This document shows positions 35,964 to 47,841 of a stretch of 64,000 nucleotides of DNA, in pieces. The notes under the pieces were generated by a model, which was not told the origin of the DNA, ran no database searches, and worked only from the letters and a program-made list of their open reading frames with translations. The position numbers and the translations under genes are program-made. The stretch's first letter is position 1. Every line of letters starts with the position of its first letter. Source of the stretch: Eudorina sp. 2006-703-Eu-15 (lineage: Eukaryota; Chlorophyta; Chlorophyceae; Chlamydomonadales; Volvocaceae); NCBI GenBank assembly GCA_003117195.1, contig BDSI01000004.1, forward strand, positions 987,290-1,051,289, in the 5' to 3' direction.

Positions 35964-36664
35964 ATGTGCTCCTCCAAAAAGTGCAAGCGGCCTGACGATT
36001 GCCAATGGCTCGAGGGCTTGGAATTAGGTGACATTACCGATGTCATTCGAGACGCATGGTTCAAGAGCCGGCACTTAAGACTCATAAATTGGGTTAATAT
36101 GCAATTGACGCTGTGGTCTGATGAGGACCGCGAGCCAATCTTCAAGGCTTTCGTCAAGGCTGGCGCTCCGAAAGCGATCATAAGTGTTTTCTTCGCAAAA
36201 GTCAGATCCAAGAAGCAAGGTGCGAAATATTCCATCGTAAACATTTTGGCGAGGGCTGATTTGGCGCCATGTGTTGCCGGAGAGGTTTCACTTTGCGTCA
36301 CGTACCACGGTTGGTTAGTGGGAAGAAAAAGGGCGTACATTCCGGACAAAACTAACTATACAGGTATTTCAATTTCTTGGCTTGAAAATCACATTGCTAT
36401 GGTTTCCATGTTGTGCGATTCTTATCTCTTGACCGTGTTCGCGACGACGCTCCACAATGTCGCGACGCAGATCCAGTGCGCCTTGCCGCCTCACCGCCAG
36501 AGAAGGACGGCGGCAAGGAGAGCCCGCATGGCCATGATTCGATTCTGGGGACTGCTGGCATGGCGCTTCTGAAGCTCGGGATTGATGCGGCGACAGGGCA
36601 GCTCCTTCGAGCAATCCAGCCACCCAACGGCAGCTCCACCACCGCCGCGGCCCTTCTGCGCTGA
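35964..36664 (+). CDS. Putative protein of unknown function, ARM/HEAT-like pattern, boundaries uncertain
   Basis: I do not recognise this gene. A plus frame opens at MCSSKKCKRPDDCQWLEGL and continues with LRLINWVNMQLTLWSD, IFKAFVKAGAPKAIISVFF and KYSIVNILARADLAPCVAG, which has the hydrophobic spacing of an armadillo/HEAT helix pair. A second frame, from about 36470 to a stop at 36662-36664, ends SILGTAGMALLKLGIDAATG and QLLRAIQPPNGSS and looks like a real C-terminus. An intron between about 36290 and 36470 would be needed to join them, and I could not fix its ends. Codons in the first part use A and T in third positions far more than neighbouring genes. It could be a decaying paralogue, a recent transfer, or a weakly expressed gene. 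Confidence 0.35.
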
Positions 36665-37724
36665 AGGGCTGCGCTGAAGGGCTGCGCTGAAGACTGCATG
36701 CGGCTGAAGAAATTTGGATACGGGGCCTTCGGCTTAATCGGCGGAGGGGGAAGCGACTGCAACATACAGCCGCACCATCACCTACCCCAGCTGGATGCGT
36801 GGCCCTGCCTAGGCCTGGCCCTTCGCTGCTGTCCCCAAGCCCCGGCCAAATTGCATTTGCAGTGTGGCCGTGTCAGGGCATGCTGGCAATGGCGCATGTT
36901 GGTCACCTTGTTTGCTGTGCTTGGTCGGGCTGTGAGCATATGTATGTGTGCGAGCGATCTTGGGGGACTATGTATGTATCAAACCTGCTGGGCGGGGTCG
37001 CTGCGTTAGTTGGTATCAGGCGGCAGCTAGCGCAGACGCTCACATGCCATTTCCAGGACGACCCTGCACGAGGTTGGTTCAGTGCGTGTATGGTGGATCT
37101 ATCTGTGCATGGATAAATGAATGTATGCGTGTACGACGAACGCATGATGTGAAAGGAAAATGTGCATGATGATGAGTTGATTGCCCTGCCTTATTACAGC
37201 CTGTGAGACAACTGGAATGTTCAGGCAGGCAGAACAGGAGTGCGTGACATGAAGAGTGACAGAGTGCGTGACATGCAAGGGGCACAGCAGCAGTGCCCAA
37301 AAGTTTCCCGTATGCGTTTATAATATATATCCAATGCCCGACCCATACAGTAAACAAAAGGCGGCGGGGTGTGTCACACATGATACCACCTGGGGGTCCG
37401 TAGCCCTTGGTCTATCCACGGTCCTTGCTTGTGTGGTGTGGAGAGTGGGATCCGCTGTATATAACATCCATTCCCTCATTTGCCTCGCTCCTCCTTCCGT
37501 CCATCATGCATGTCGCACACACCTATCTACCGGCAGCAGGTGCTGCTGCTCGCGCGCTGCTTCGTTGCTCCGCGAACGAAGCGAACATGCATCCAGAACA
37601 TCTGCAGACGGTGTTCGTTCCCCGCGACACCGCAGCCCTCGCACCCATGCACACCGCATCCAGCCCACCAGCAGCCCCCGTCCATATGGCTCTACCTGCC
37701 CACCTAGAGACGCACGGGATGTGG

Positions 37725-37765
37725 CTCTGACGACCCGCCGCGGGGTCCACTGCAATAACGTGATT
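37725..37765 (+). repeat. Retroposon 3'-end relic
   Basis: CTGACGACCCGCCGCGGGGT followed by CCACTGCAATAACG: same order of elements as the other tail relics, with a longer loop. Confidence 0.45.
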
Positions 37766-38374
37766 CGTTCATGTAGCTAGGGGCGGCTACGTAACCGTCT
37801 ACAAATGCCAATAATAGGAAAAAGAGCAAAACTATTTAGGACCGCACGCACAAAACCTCCGGCCTGTCGTTCGCTCATCTCAATGGCTGGACTGCAGACA
37901 GACAGACAGACAGACAGGCAAGCCCAGACCAGCCAGGTGCGCGCGTCGCATGATCGATGTTACGTAGGCCGTTTGCGCGATCGAGTTAGTAAGGCACGCA
38001 CATGCATCACGTGGGTGGATTCCTACCTCGCACCTCATCCGCATCGCTGTGCGCAGGCAGACCATATCATGCATCCGTGCGTGATGACATGGATAGGATG
38101 GGCGTGTATGTTCAGCGGCGAACGGATGGAGCGCGCGATCCGCCCGCCGTCTCCATCGATCCGGTAACGGTAACAGAGACCCGCCCTACATATCCACCTG
38201 ATAGATGGGGCCTGCCTGGCTCAATCACATCACCGACGAGCCGCCGCCCCGGGGTCCTCGCTCGCCCTGCTGCCGCATTATTATTAACAATCCATGCAAC
38301 ATACCGACACATGCATGACCGACCAACCGTGCGTGGAATACACACACGCACGGAGCGGCAACTTGTCGTCGCCA

Positions 38375-38460
38375 GGTACGTACGTACGCCTGCACAGGTA
38401 CGTACGTCTGCGCAGGTACGTACGTCAGGTATGTACGTACGTCTGCACACATACATGTGT
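38375..38460. repeat. Tandem array of about 20-bp units containing CAGGTACGTACGT
   Basis: Four units (CAGGTACGTACGTACGCCTG and variants) in a row. Confidence 0.8.
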
Positions 38461-38545
38461 GCGTCGTCGCACGCAGGAAGACATCATTAGGCCCACCCGC
38501 CCGCCCGCCCTTCGTTCGTTTTGCTCATCTGCGTTCATCTGTGTG

Positions 38546-38547
<2 letters not shown>

Positions 38548-38577
<30 letters not shown>

Positions 38578-38578
38578 G
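38548..38578. repeat. ACT trinucleotide microsatellite
   Basis: About ten perfect units. Confidence 0.9.
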
Positions 38579-38984
38579 CAGAGACATTTACCGAGACCTA
38601 CGTACGTAACGCGTGCGCGCAACTGCGCTCCATGGTGCAACATAACACGACAAATGCTTGAAGAGCCGACGTAGCTTATAATAATAACACGCCAACCGTC
38701 CGTTCCAACTGATGGCGCGCGCAGAAAAGTAAGTAAAAAGCTGCATGATATATAGCCCCTACTCCGTCCGGTGATGCATCCATCCCAGCCGGCGGCCTTG
38801 GAACACACATCCCTACAGAGTGGTTACGTACACCACACAGCGACAAGCAAACTGCAAGCAGATAGCCCTGGTACGTAAACGAATGAGGTATTTACCCCGC
38901 TAGCTGCTGGCTGCCGCGCCCTAGCTAGCTGCGTCCCAGGCGAATCGTAGCCAGCGTTCTGTCGGTCTGTTTGTCTGTCTGGTT

Positions 38985-39008
38985 GCTAGCTAGCTAGCTA
39001 GCTAGCTG
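38985..39008. repeat. TAGC tetranucleotide microsatellite
   Basis: Five to six TAGC units, self-complementary. Confidence 0.85.
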
Positions 39009-40974
39009 CTGCCCTAATTGCTGCTGCCGATCTGCTGGTCGATTTCATATCTATCTACCGGTCGAGCCGCCGCCTAGCTGCCGTACATCATCTAAGGCCT
39101 CATCCAGCTTCAGACCGTACTGCCACAACGCTCGCTCGGGTTCAGTCAAGAGCAGCATGGCACGCAGAACAATGAGTGTGTCCCTATACATGAATCCGCC
39201 GGCGGCGCTACCCGCAGCATGATGTGCGTGGGCACGAACGCACTCCTTAGAGGAGCCGCTCTCTACAGTGCTGTACGGTGCACTCGCTCGTAAACAAAAG
39301 CCTGCGTGGGCTCATCATCCGTTCTCATGGCAAGCAAGCACGCAAGCAAGCAAACGCAGGATGTACGGCAGTACGACGCACGTCGAGTTCGATGTCGGGC
39401 GTGTGCAAGTAAGCACGCCTGCCTGCACACACGCAGGTCGAGCGAGTTGCGTGCGTGTCTGCTGGTGTCCAGCAGGTGCCCACTAATCTATCAGGCCTCA
39501 GCGCGAGTGCGTGCGTGCGTGCAGCGGGACTTCGTTCCATCCTGCACCATGCATGCATCATCCTATCCACTGCCGCCCTTCATCATGAGGCGGCCCGCCT
39601 GGCGGTACCCCTTGCTTGCTTGCTTGTCGATCGACAATCAAATGCACCGCGCGACTCCACCGCCACCGCTGTCTGCTAACGATACATGGCATAGCTACAC
39701 AGCACAAGCAACGGACGGCGGAATGGACCATGCTTTGGTTCGTCCCCGAACGCGCACAACGCCTGTGACGGAAAGTGAGGTCTCAACTGGCATGCAGGTA
39801 GGAAGGGCAGCACGGCGGTGCGCGGGGGGCTTCTGCGCATCCGTCCGTCCGTGGTCCGTCCGTCATCTTCACCCCAGCAGGTGTCGCGTATGACGATCGA
39901 GGCAGGGATGGAATCCAATCGATTTGAGAAGCAGCGTTCGCTTGCTGCCACTGCGCGCTGGTTTCGTTGGTTGTCATAAATTGTTGCTGCTGCTGTCGTT
40001 GCAATAGGTGTACCTGCTCCTGCAGTTGTTTCTTGCTACTGCCGCGCGCAGGTTGATGCTAGCTGGCCCTGCAGCAGCATCACTGTTGCTGCTGTTGCTG
40101 TAGCCGTCCCAACGCGCGCACTACTCGCGCGCGCTCTATTTGCTGCCCGCCGCAGCCAATGTCTTCATCGCGCCCGGGGCCGACCGACTCTTCTTCCCAT
40201 GCACATACACGAATTCTGTGCGTGTGCCCAACTATCCCGTTGGCTGTACCCATTCACGTTTTCGTTGTTTGTTCCCAAAACATTTTCCAGCAGCCCGCAA
40301 TGAAGTACACACAAAATTCGTACTTACGTACAGTACGGGCTGCGGTAGGTGGAGTGCTTACGCTGAAACATTGATGCTCTGTCCAGACGTGAGTGTTTAG
40401 CTCCTAGCCTGCTAGCGCGCTGATCGCCTTCTGCATTCGACAGCAAACAGCGCGCCCGACTCGCACGGGACTGACGATACCTGCGCACGTACGGGTACGT
40501 GTGTATTTGCACACATCGGGCGGGAAGGAACGCGAAGCATTTAAGTGACCGGATGGCCAGGGATGGCGCATGATCTTGTAACGGTTACATTACATTATCA
40601 CTAATCAACAATTAAGAAACATGTATAGGCCCCGGTGCGTGGCAGCGGCGTGTAGGCTCAGCGAGCCTCACCGCGCCTGCTGCGACAGGGAACCCAGGGT
40701 TGCCCAGCGTATTGTACTTACTTATTTTACTGATCATCTTACTGTATTACTCTTAATTATACTTGATACTATTATATTTTCGTTTTGTTATTTATTTATT
40801 TATCAATTATTATTTTTAACACCTACCGCTATCGCTTGTATGCCGGGGCCGCCATGCGTCCCTAGCCCTGACGACTCCCAACCCAGCCCAGTCCTGAAAA
40901 GTCCCCGATGAATCGTGCCAAATGTTACATCGCCGCTCACCTCTGTGATCCAGATCCTGAACGAACCCGCTCAC

Positions 40975-43900
40975 CTTCAGATCCAGATCCTGAACCCGCA
41001 ACGCTGTCGGGAAGCGGGCCATGTCCTTGACCGAGACCCAGCCGGGGACCTGGGATGGATTGAAGAGCCCGTAGGATGCCGCCGTCGAGTTGATTGGGCC
41101 TGCGGGGCGTGGGGCGGACTAACTTCATCGCAAGCGCTGGATTCGCAAGCGCTGGAAACGAATTGAAGTAGGTTAGGCAGGCAGGCTGCTCGAGATTCTG
41201 GGGGAGCGCTTGGAACTCTCTGTGAGTGCGGGCCGTGCACTGTACGGCACCTACTACACAGATCCTACGCTGCTAATGATATGGAATCGCTGCCGAAGCT
41301 TTGAAGTCATTTCGGCGTGTCCGTCCGTGACCCCATGTCAACCGGTGTCGCCTGTCTTAGGCCGTCGTTGAGCGCATTGAGGTTTCAATTGTTTTGAGGT
41401 TTTAATTGTTCTGCGGTTTTAATGCCTTCCGGGAACACAAACAATGGACACAGATTTCCAGGAAGACACGCAGCGAACTGTAGGTTTGGTTGCCAGCCAC
41501 TGTCATCCCTTGCTCCTCATCCACTACTCCTCCTACCCTTGGGTATGGTGAACCCCGCCGGGCTGGGCTCGCTGATAACGGTGAAGTCGGGGTTGCGCGC
41601 GAAGCGCGGCCAGTTGTACACCTGCGTGCATCGCAACCGCCGGATCCCGGACGGATGCATGGAGAGCGACAAAAGTGAGACCCATCAGCGCACGCACCGC
41701 CCGGCAAGACGTACGCACCACGTAGTGATCCTGCTGGCGGCCGTTGCGGATAGTGAGATAACGCATTTATGGTAGCACTCGAAGCCGCTCTGCAGCGCCC
41801 TTCGCCATCCGTGCGTGATAGCGGCGGGTTCCGCCCCTAGCTAGCGAGTCTTAAGCAGGTAGGCACAGCAGAGCCGGTCACGCATGCTGCAGCCGGCCTA
41901 GCTAACCCGTGTGTGTCCGCCCACCTGCCAGCACACCAGGTCCCCAACGTCCAGGGTCCAGTTGAGAGGTGCGGAACAGAGCGGGGCCCACACGAGGCGG
42001 CCGGTGCCGTCCGGTGCGGGGACCTGCAGGCATACATGCGGTCACCGCCACGAATCCAACGTCATGCATCGAGGCCCCCTGCCTCTAACATTGCGCTCGT
42101 TGAGCACAGACGGCAAGGTCGCAAACCGCACGATCCGTAAATGGAATAATTCAGCTCGACATGGACCCATCCAGCGGAGGGAGGTGCCCCCGCTGGTCGT
42201 CGACTGTCCTGGTAGGCATTTGCGGCGCAAGCCGCCGCCGGCGCGGCAGGCAGGCAAGCAGGCAGGCACGGCGGATGATGGTCGTTGCGACGCAGCTACC
42301 TCCAGCTCCACGCGGTTGTACATGCCGCAGTAGTACTCGGAGGGGCACAAGTTGGACTCCACAGCCCCGTTGAACGGCCCGATCAGGCGGACGGAGCGGG
42401 AGACGGGCGGCGGAGCTGCGTGCGGTGCGACATGACAGGCGGGCGGAAGGGGCGGAAGGCGGCAGGGGATACACGCACGCAGGGCATGCAGCGCACGCAG
42501 GCACACCCATGTCGGAGGCGCCGCGATGCCAGTGAGCAGTGAGCAGCGAAAGTAGTACGTGTTGTGTGATGCACGGGGTTCCAAAGGCTGCGCAAGGAAA
42601 GCTCCTGCGCCTTCCCGCCGCCCGCCCGTCGGTCACCATCATTACCACTACTACTACTACTTCTGCGCTGTAGTGTAACGCACGCAAGTCAAGGTTGCTT
42701 CACAGGATGTTGCTTCACAGGATGTTGCTTCACAGGATGACCCACATGCAGGTCCCACGCAGCCAGTCACTTTTGTTTTACTTTGGCACATTTGCGCATA
42801 CCAGGCGAGCGCGGCCGGGCGGGCGGCGGGCGGGAGGGTCGCCTGCCGGCGAAGGTCAGCTCCGTCCAGGCGTCAGGACTTAATTCCTGAATGGGCCGTC
42901 AAGTCGTGCGCTTCAGTCACCCCGTTGCTGCTGTACGTCCGCCGCTTATGACCTCCCTACCGCCGCCCGCCACCACACCACCAATGCCAGACCAGTTGCT
43001 TGTATGTGCGGTATGCGCCAGCTTCGGCGACCCTTGACGTTTCTCTTATACTGTCTGGTGCCGTGCCATGATACAGGATGGGCGCACCTTGCCATCCGTG
43101 TGAAACGATCGATCGTATTCTCACCCGAAGGGACGTCTGGCGGTGAAGGCGGCGGTGGGGGTGCGGGCGGCATCCGCCGATCTGCGGGGCGGGCACGCAC
43201 ACAGGCGGCGGTTTCGGTGGTTCAGATGACCGGCTCTGTTCGGTCGACGGAGGGAGCTAACCCAGCAACGCGTGGCGGATGGAGCTCCCGCTGCCGTTGT
43301 TATCATCCATGCACGATGTGCATTGCACAGGCATCTGCCCCGGCGATCCGGTCGACAGCGGCGAGCGCGCAGCGGCGATCGACAGGCGAGCGCGCGGCGT
43401 GGCTCACTGGAGCATTCGATTCCGACCAGCGGGCCCGCGTAGGCGCAATCGCCCAGTCTGAACTGGCAGGTGAAGGTCGAGTTGTCGGGGATGTCGATGG
43501 TTCCGTACAGGGGTGCCAGCAGCGAGCGGGACAGGCGGCGGCGGTCGCCCCCAAGCCCCGCCCCCCCCAGCAGGTCGCCTGCAGCGCGCCCTTCACCCAG
43601 GAGCTCCTCTGCGGTCTTTGTCGCTGCGGCGCTGCCGCTGCTGGCCAGGTCGGCAGGAGGGGCCGCCGCCGTGTCGGCGTCGCTCTGCTTGGCGCCCGCG
43701 CTCTTGAGTTTTGGTTTCCGCATCCGCAAGGAGCAGTATATGTAGCCCAGTGGATTGTACCTGCAAGAACACACATCAAGCGGTGAGTTAGAGCGCCGGG
43801 TGTCGGTCCGGATTCCGTACAGGGGTAAGGACCGACAACTGCCAGATGGAGCGGTATATTTCCTCGGGCGTTGGGAGGGTACGTATGCGATGTATGCTGA

Positions 43901-44730
43901 TACACATCGGGCATGTACGGCACATGTGACAGGTAGAACCGGGGATGCCAGCAAGTAACGGCCAACCACCACGTACAGTTGTGATGAAAGCGTGGCGTTG
44001 GTCGGTCTGTACTCCACGGCCTGCGTATAGTACCTCCTGCCGTACTTGTAACCCATCAGCCTGCACATTATCTGAGGCATAGATTGCCCCGCCGGCGGCG
44101 CGCAAATGAACAAATACAAGCGGGCGGCGTTCGGCAGGATTTACCGGTCCCGCCACTTCGACCTAAACAGAGGGAAATCCGGGCTATGGACGATCCCTCA
44201 CGGGCATTGATGGACCTCAGGTATGAAGGTAAGACGAAAGCAGTAGACATTAGGCGGGTAAACAAGCGGCATGGCTGCGTATCGCGGCGTGCACCGGGTG
44301 ATAAAATGAGAGTAACATGTGTAATATCTCGTGGTGAAAGCAAGGCATGTGGACGGAGCCTTCGACACCCATCGGTCTTCGATTGTGCTTTTTGGGCAAC
44401 GCCGATGTACAACGATAACGATTTCGTGTCCATCGAACGTGGCCAAGAAAGTGACGACGCGATCGCAGTGCGCACCGAGCAGCGACGCACCCCGCGACGC
44501 TTTCGTCCAGTGACGAGCTTGGCGTATGGCGGGCCAACGTACCGTTGCTACGCCTGTATCCACTAGCCCCCCGACGGAGCAGACGGGCCGCCAAGCGACC
44601 TCCTCCCCGTCTGCCAGCAGCCAGGGTGCGGTCGTGGATACCTCCAGCCGACCCCTGGGTCCGTGACCGCCGACCAATCGAACTCCATTTCCACTCCCTG
44701 TGTCGTCAACTTCATGTTAAATTTCGCCAT
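40975..44730 (-). CDS. SRCR (scavenger receptor cysteine-rich) domain protein, partial model
   Basis: Exons (minus): 44730 to ~44642, 44060(or 44071)-43977, 43760-43408, 42415-42300, 42023-41925, 41789-41715, 41621-41537, 41099-40975; phases join from the second exon on. The first SRCR-like unit is split by introns: MEFDWSAVT, CRLMGYKYGRRYY, then after a Lys/Ala/Gly-rich linker FRLGDCAYAGPLVGIECS, the usual SRCR end. A second unit follows: VRLIGPFNGAVESNLC, NRVELEV, LVWAPLCSAPLNWTLDVG and DLVCWQSGFECY, equivalent to the WGTVC...VVCRQLG core of SRCR domains. Then come VYNWPRFARNPDF and VPGWVSVKDMARFP. SRCR proteins are usually extracellular or membrane-bound binding proteins, and chlamydomonad algae have many. 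No signal peptide is visible, so upstream exons are likely missing, and I could not place the 3' end. The exon 1/2 join is ambiguous. Confidence 0.65.
42647..42662. repeat. ACT microsatellite in SRCR gene intron
   Basis: Five units. Confidence 0.75.
42694..42738. repeat. 15-bp tandem repeat, three perfect copies
   Basis: GTTGCTTCACAGGAT three times in the intron between SRCR exons 3 and 4. Confidence 0.9.
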
Positions 44731-46871
44731 GCAAGAGACGGCAGTAGATAAGCTACCTTCCGGTTTTGTGCCCCTGGACAAGCCGTTGACACCCAGGGCA
44801 CCCCGGAGGCCCCGTCAACGAGTAAGCTATATCGGAGCAGAAACTTACGTGACCGTTTACTCTCGGCGTCTGCAGGTGTGTTGTCAAAACATTGATGGGC
44901 GGGGCAGTATTAGAGGAAAAAACTGTATGCCGCCCATGCACACAAACAATCCAGAAGACGACAACCGGATTTTATCATTTACAAAATACAGCAAAATGCG
45001 TTAGTCTCTGAGGTTCTATGCAATATCCTTGGCTGCAATTGGCTCCCAAGTGTCGCAGAGTTTGACTTTTTTCGAAACGCAATAAAGAATTAGCCGATAC
45101 GAAACGAGTAGGACAATATGCGCTTGTGAAAATTGTATGCCGGGCCCAACACGTACTTAGCTTTAAATAAGGTCAATAGCTTTTCTGTAAACAAACTAAC
45201 AAGCAACTGGACGGCCATTATTTACTCACAGGATGCAAAGAACAGCATGATATAAGCTGCCATGACCGTAAGTTGTCGCGCCATCAATGTCTTTCCACAG
45301 TACACGGACACAAATCCAGCTAATGAACTACTCCCACAGATTTGATTTAAAGGTACGTATTCACCATGTTGTTCGAAAGCAATATAGTCGATATCGAGCC
45401 TCTAAAGTCCGTCAGATAGACGCTTCTGAGGAACTTCTCTAGCCTAACATGACTTAACTGAACTTCTGCAAGCGTCACGGAAGCTGCACTACCTCGCATT
45501 CACCCGTTATTATTGCGTAGGGCCCAGGAAGCAGTATACAAGGACCACCTCAATTTTTGACTTGCTTTGCTACCCTGTAAAAGCAATAACCGTGTCGGAA
45601 ACTTAACACGAAGGCGCACGCTGGATCACTCCTCATGGGTATTGCATGATTGTCTGTCCACGCCAACCCTGCGTACGCTCCGCAGAGCCCAACACTTCGC
45701 GTCTTAAATAATTGCGTTGACGAACTGTCGATCGTGCACATACCGCTTAGCTGAGAGCACACGCTGCCCGTGCTTCTGTACTAGCGAACCGCGGGCAAAC
45801 GCCGCCGTACCCAGCCACGACAACGGGTGCAGTGCCCACAGAACATCGCTCAAATATCAGCCTGTGTGATCCTGCAGGCCTACGTTTTTGCTGTGGCCCT
45901 CTGTAACCCACCTTCCATAATAACGACAAGCGCACGCAAGCTGATGTCCGGCAATTACGAATCATAACTATTTTCCGAAGCTCACTTCCTGTGCATGTTA
46001 CGGCACGGCAATTTCGTGGCGCCATCATGTCATCAAGGGCAGTCTCGTCAGCAAGGTATGTATAGCTCATGCAGCAGCTCAAATCGTGAACCGTTTACGT
46101 TCGTGCCAAGTCGTGGCGCAGCGGTTGGTCGGTTGACAAGTGCGGAAAGTGCCTGTGTGCATGCGGCGCCAACTGTCGGCGGGTGGAAGGCTGACGTTTC
46201 GTATCCCTGGATCCGGTTGCCGTACGCATCGTATCTTTCCGCGTTGGTGCTGTGGGGTGCGCTTCCTGCTGTTGGAAACGTTTCAAGTGTCACACACACA
46301 CGGGGGCGCCACTCGGCCCCTCGCATGTCAGGTACGCACTCCTGTTCTGCCTGCCTAAGAAACACACATGCACACTTGCCCATATTGCCATTTGCAAGAG
46401 GCGTAACAGTGTGCCGCGTCGCAATGGAAGTCACACACGGCCCCCACATCGCCATGGGGGCGGCCCACATAGCCAACCATCTTCCACCCTGCCCATGAAC
46501 AGTAGTCTGCTAGATGGCGGGCCTGATCATGGCTGGGACCAACCTGCCGACATCCAGGTAGGCCTCAGGAGGACGGAGCCGCGGTGTGCAGCCGCCACCG
46601 CCAGCAGCGGACAACCCCTCGCTTATCGTTCCAGAAGACCAGAACGGAGCTCATCAGTTGAGAGTTAGCGCGGCGGCCTCGCCAGCGAGATCATCATGCC
46701 GCAGGGTCAGTAACCGTGTCCGCTTAAGCTAGCCCGGGCTGTAGGCGCGTTAGTTACTGCTGCGCTCGCCCTGCTGCGTGGACTCTTCCAAGCGTTCATG
46801 CCGTTACATGCACACGCATGGCATACATACACTCCAGCTCTTCGTGCGACCGGAGGATACACATAAGATAT
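44731..46871. other. No gene recognised (about 2.1 kb)
   Basis: Upstream of the SRCR gene. 44880-45500 is AT-rich and poor in open frames. 46000-46660 is GC-richer with frames on both strands, none recognisable. It could contain missing 5' exons of the SRCR gene. Confidence 0.4.
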
Positions 46872-47040
46872 CCTGTCTGGGTGGGGTCATGGCCCGGTGT
46901 GTTTTTGTTTGCGGCGTTGAGGTGTATGTGGAGCGAGGTGTCTTGCCGCCTTAGCTTGCCGGTGGGGCCTGCTGGGGCTTGCTTGCCCTGGTATACACCG
47001 TTGATCCCTCTGGGGTCCGCTGTAACGTTCATTCATTCAT
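46872..47040 (+). mobile_element. 5'-truncated LINE copy (3' end only)
   Basis: Matches the 3' terminal ~145 bases of the LINE at 47336-54242 but on the opposite strand: CTGTCTGGGTGGGGTCATGG through CCTCTGGGGTCCGCTGTAAC, then three CATT units. It differs from that copy by small indels. Confidence 0.85.
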
Positions 47041-47046
47041 AGGGTG

Positions 47047-47090
47047 TAGACCGAGGCTGTAACCGATGACCCGCGGGTTCCACTGCTACA
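47047..47090 (+). repeat. Retroposon 3'-end relic
   Basis: GGCTGTAACCGATGACCCGC then GGGTTCCACTGC and an AT-rich tail; stem GACCC/GGGTT kept by a wobble pair. Confidence 0.55.
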
Positions 47091-47225
47091 CATTTCTAAT
47101 TAAAATATCGATGCTGGATGATGTCCGGTGCGCTATGATGGCCGGCGTTGATTTTTATGCAACCGCTACAACGTGGACTCTCGGGGGTGGGGGTCGTTCT
47201 GCAGTGTGTGGTTAGAGGGCTGTGC

Positions 47226-47265
47226 GTGGATGTCACCAATGACCTGCGGGCGGGGTATATCACTG
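47226..47265 (+). repeat. Retroposon 3'-end relic
   Basis: GATGTCACCAATGACCTGCG then GGCGGGGTATATCACTGTG; the most decayed member of the cluster between 46.87 and 47.34 kb. Confidence 0.4.
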
Positions 47266-47841
47266 TGTCACTCTTCTTTTAAATCCGGAAGATGATCGAA
47301 ACACCCAACCACGGCATACCTTGCAGCACAGTATGAATGAACGTTACACCGGACCCCAAAGGGATCACAGGTGTATACCAGGGCAAGCCCCAGCAGGCCC
47401 CACCGCCAAGGCGGCAGGACGCCTCCACACCTCAACGCCGCAAACAAAAACACACCGGGCCATGACCCCACCCAGCCAGACACCGAAGCAAGCAGAGGCG
47501 CGCAGCGGGGCAACACTACCAAAGGGATATATAGGCACAGCAGAGCGAGGGCAGAATCCCCAGAAGTGGTTAAAGCAAAGCACAGGGGAGGTCGCTCACA
47601 CAGGCGCCCCATCACCCAGCTACCACCCTCTCGCGGTCTTGGAAGACCCACGCCTGGCTCGTGACACTGCCCAGCGACCGCTAGTGGAGTAGCCCGCATC
47701 AGAAGAAATACCTGGGCCAAGCAATAACATACCAACGGGAGCCCTGCCTCCTACCCAATCTGAGGGCAGGCCAGGTCCCCAACTTGAGCCCCGGGTCGGA
47801 TAACCCGAATACAAACAGGTAGAGGGCGGGGAACCCGTGCC

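Larger units (their letters stand above)
36665..40974. other. Simple-sequence-rich DNA without recognised genes (about 4.3 kb)
   Basis: Contains GACA units (37898-37920), a TACGTACG-based tandem array (38375-38460), ACT units (38548-38578), TAGC units (38985-39010), GCAAGCAA units (39330-39355) and a retroposon tail relic near 37730. Open frames are low complexity. It may still include the 3' exons and UTR of the SRCR gene on the minus strand. Confidence 0.45.

Noticed and set aside
38375..38460. A CRISPR-like array
   Set aside because: The units are contiguous GTACGTAC-based tandem repeats without unique spacers, in a eukaryotic genome.
43004..43786. A 260-codon plus frame
   Set aside because: Antisense to SRCR exon 3 (43760-43408), whose phases and cysteine motif support the minus strand.
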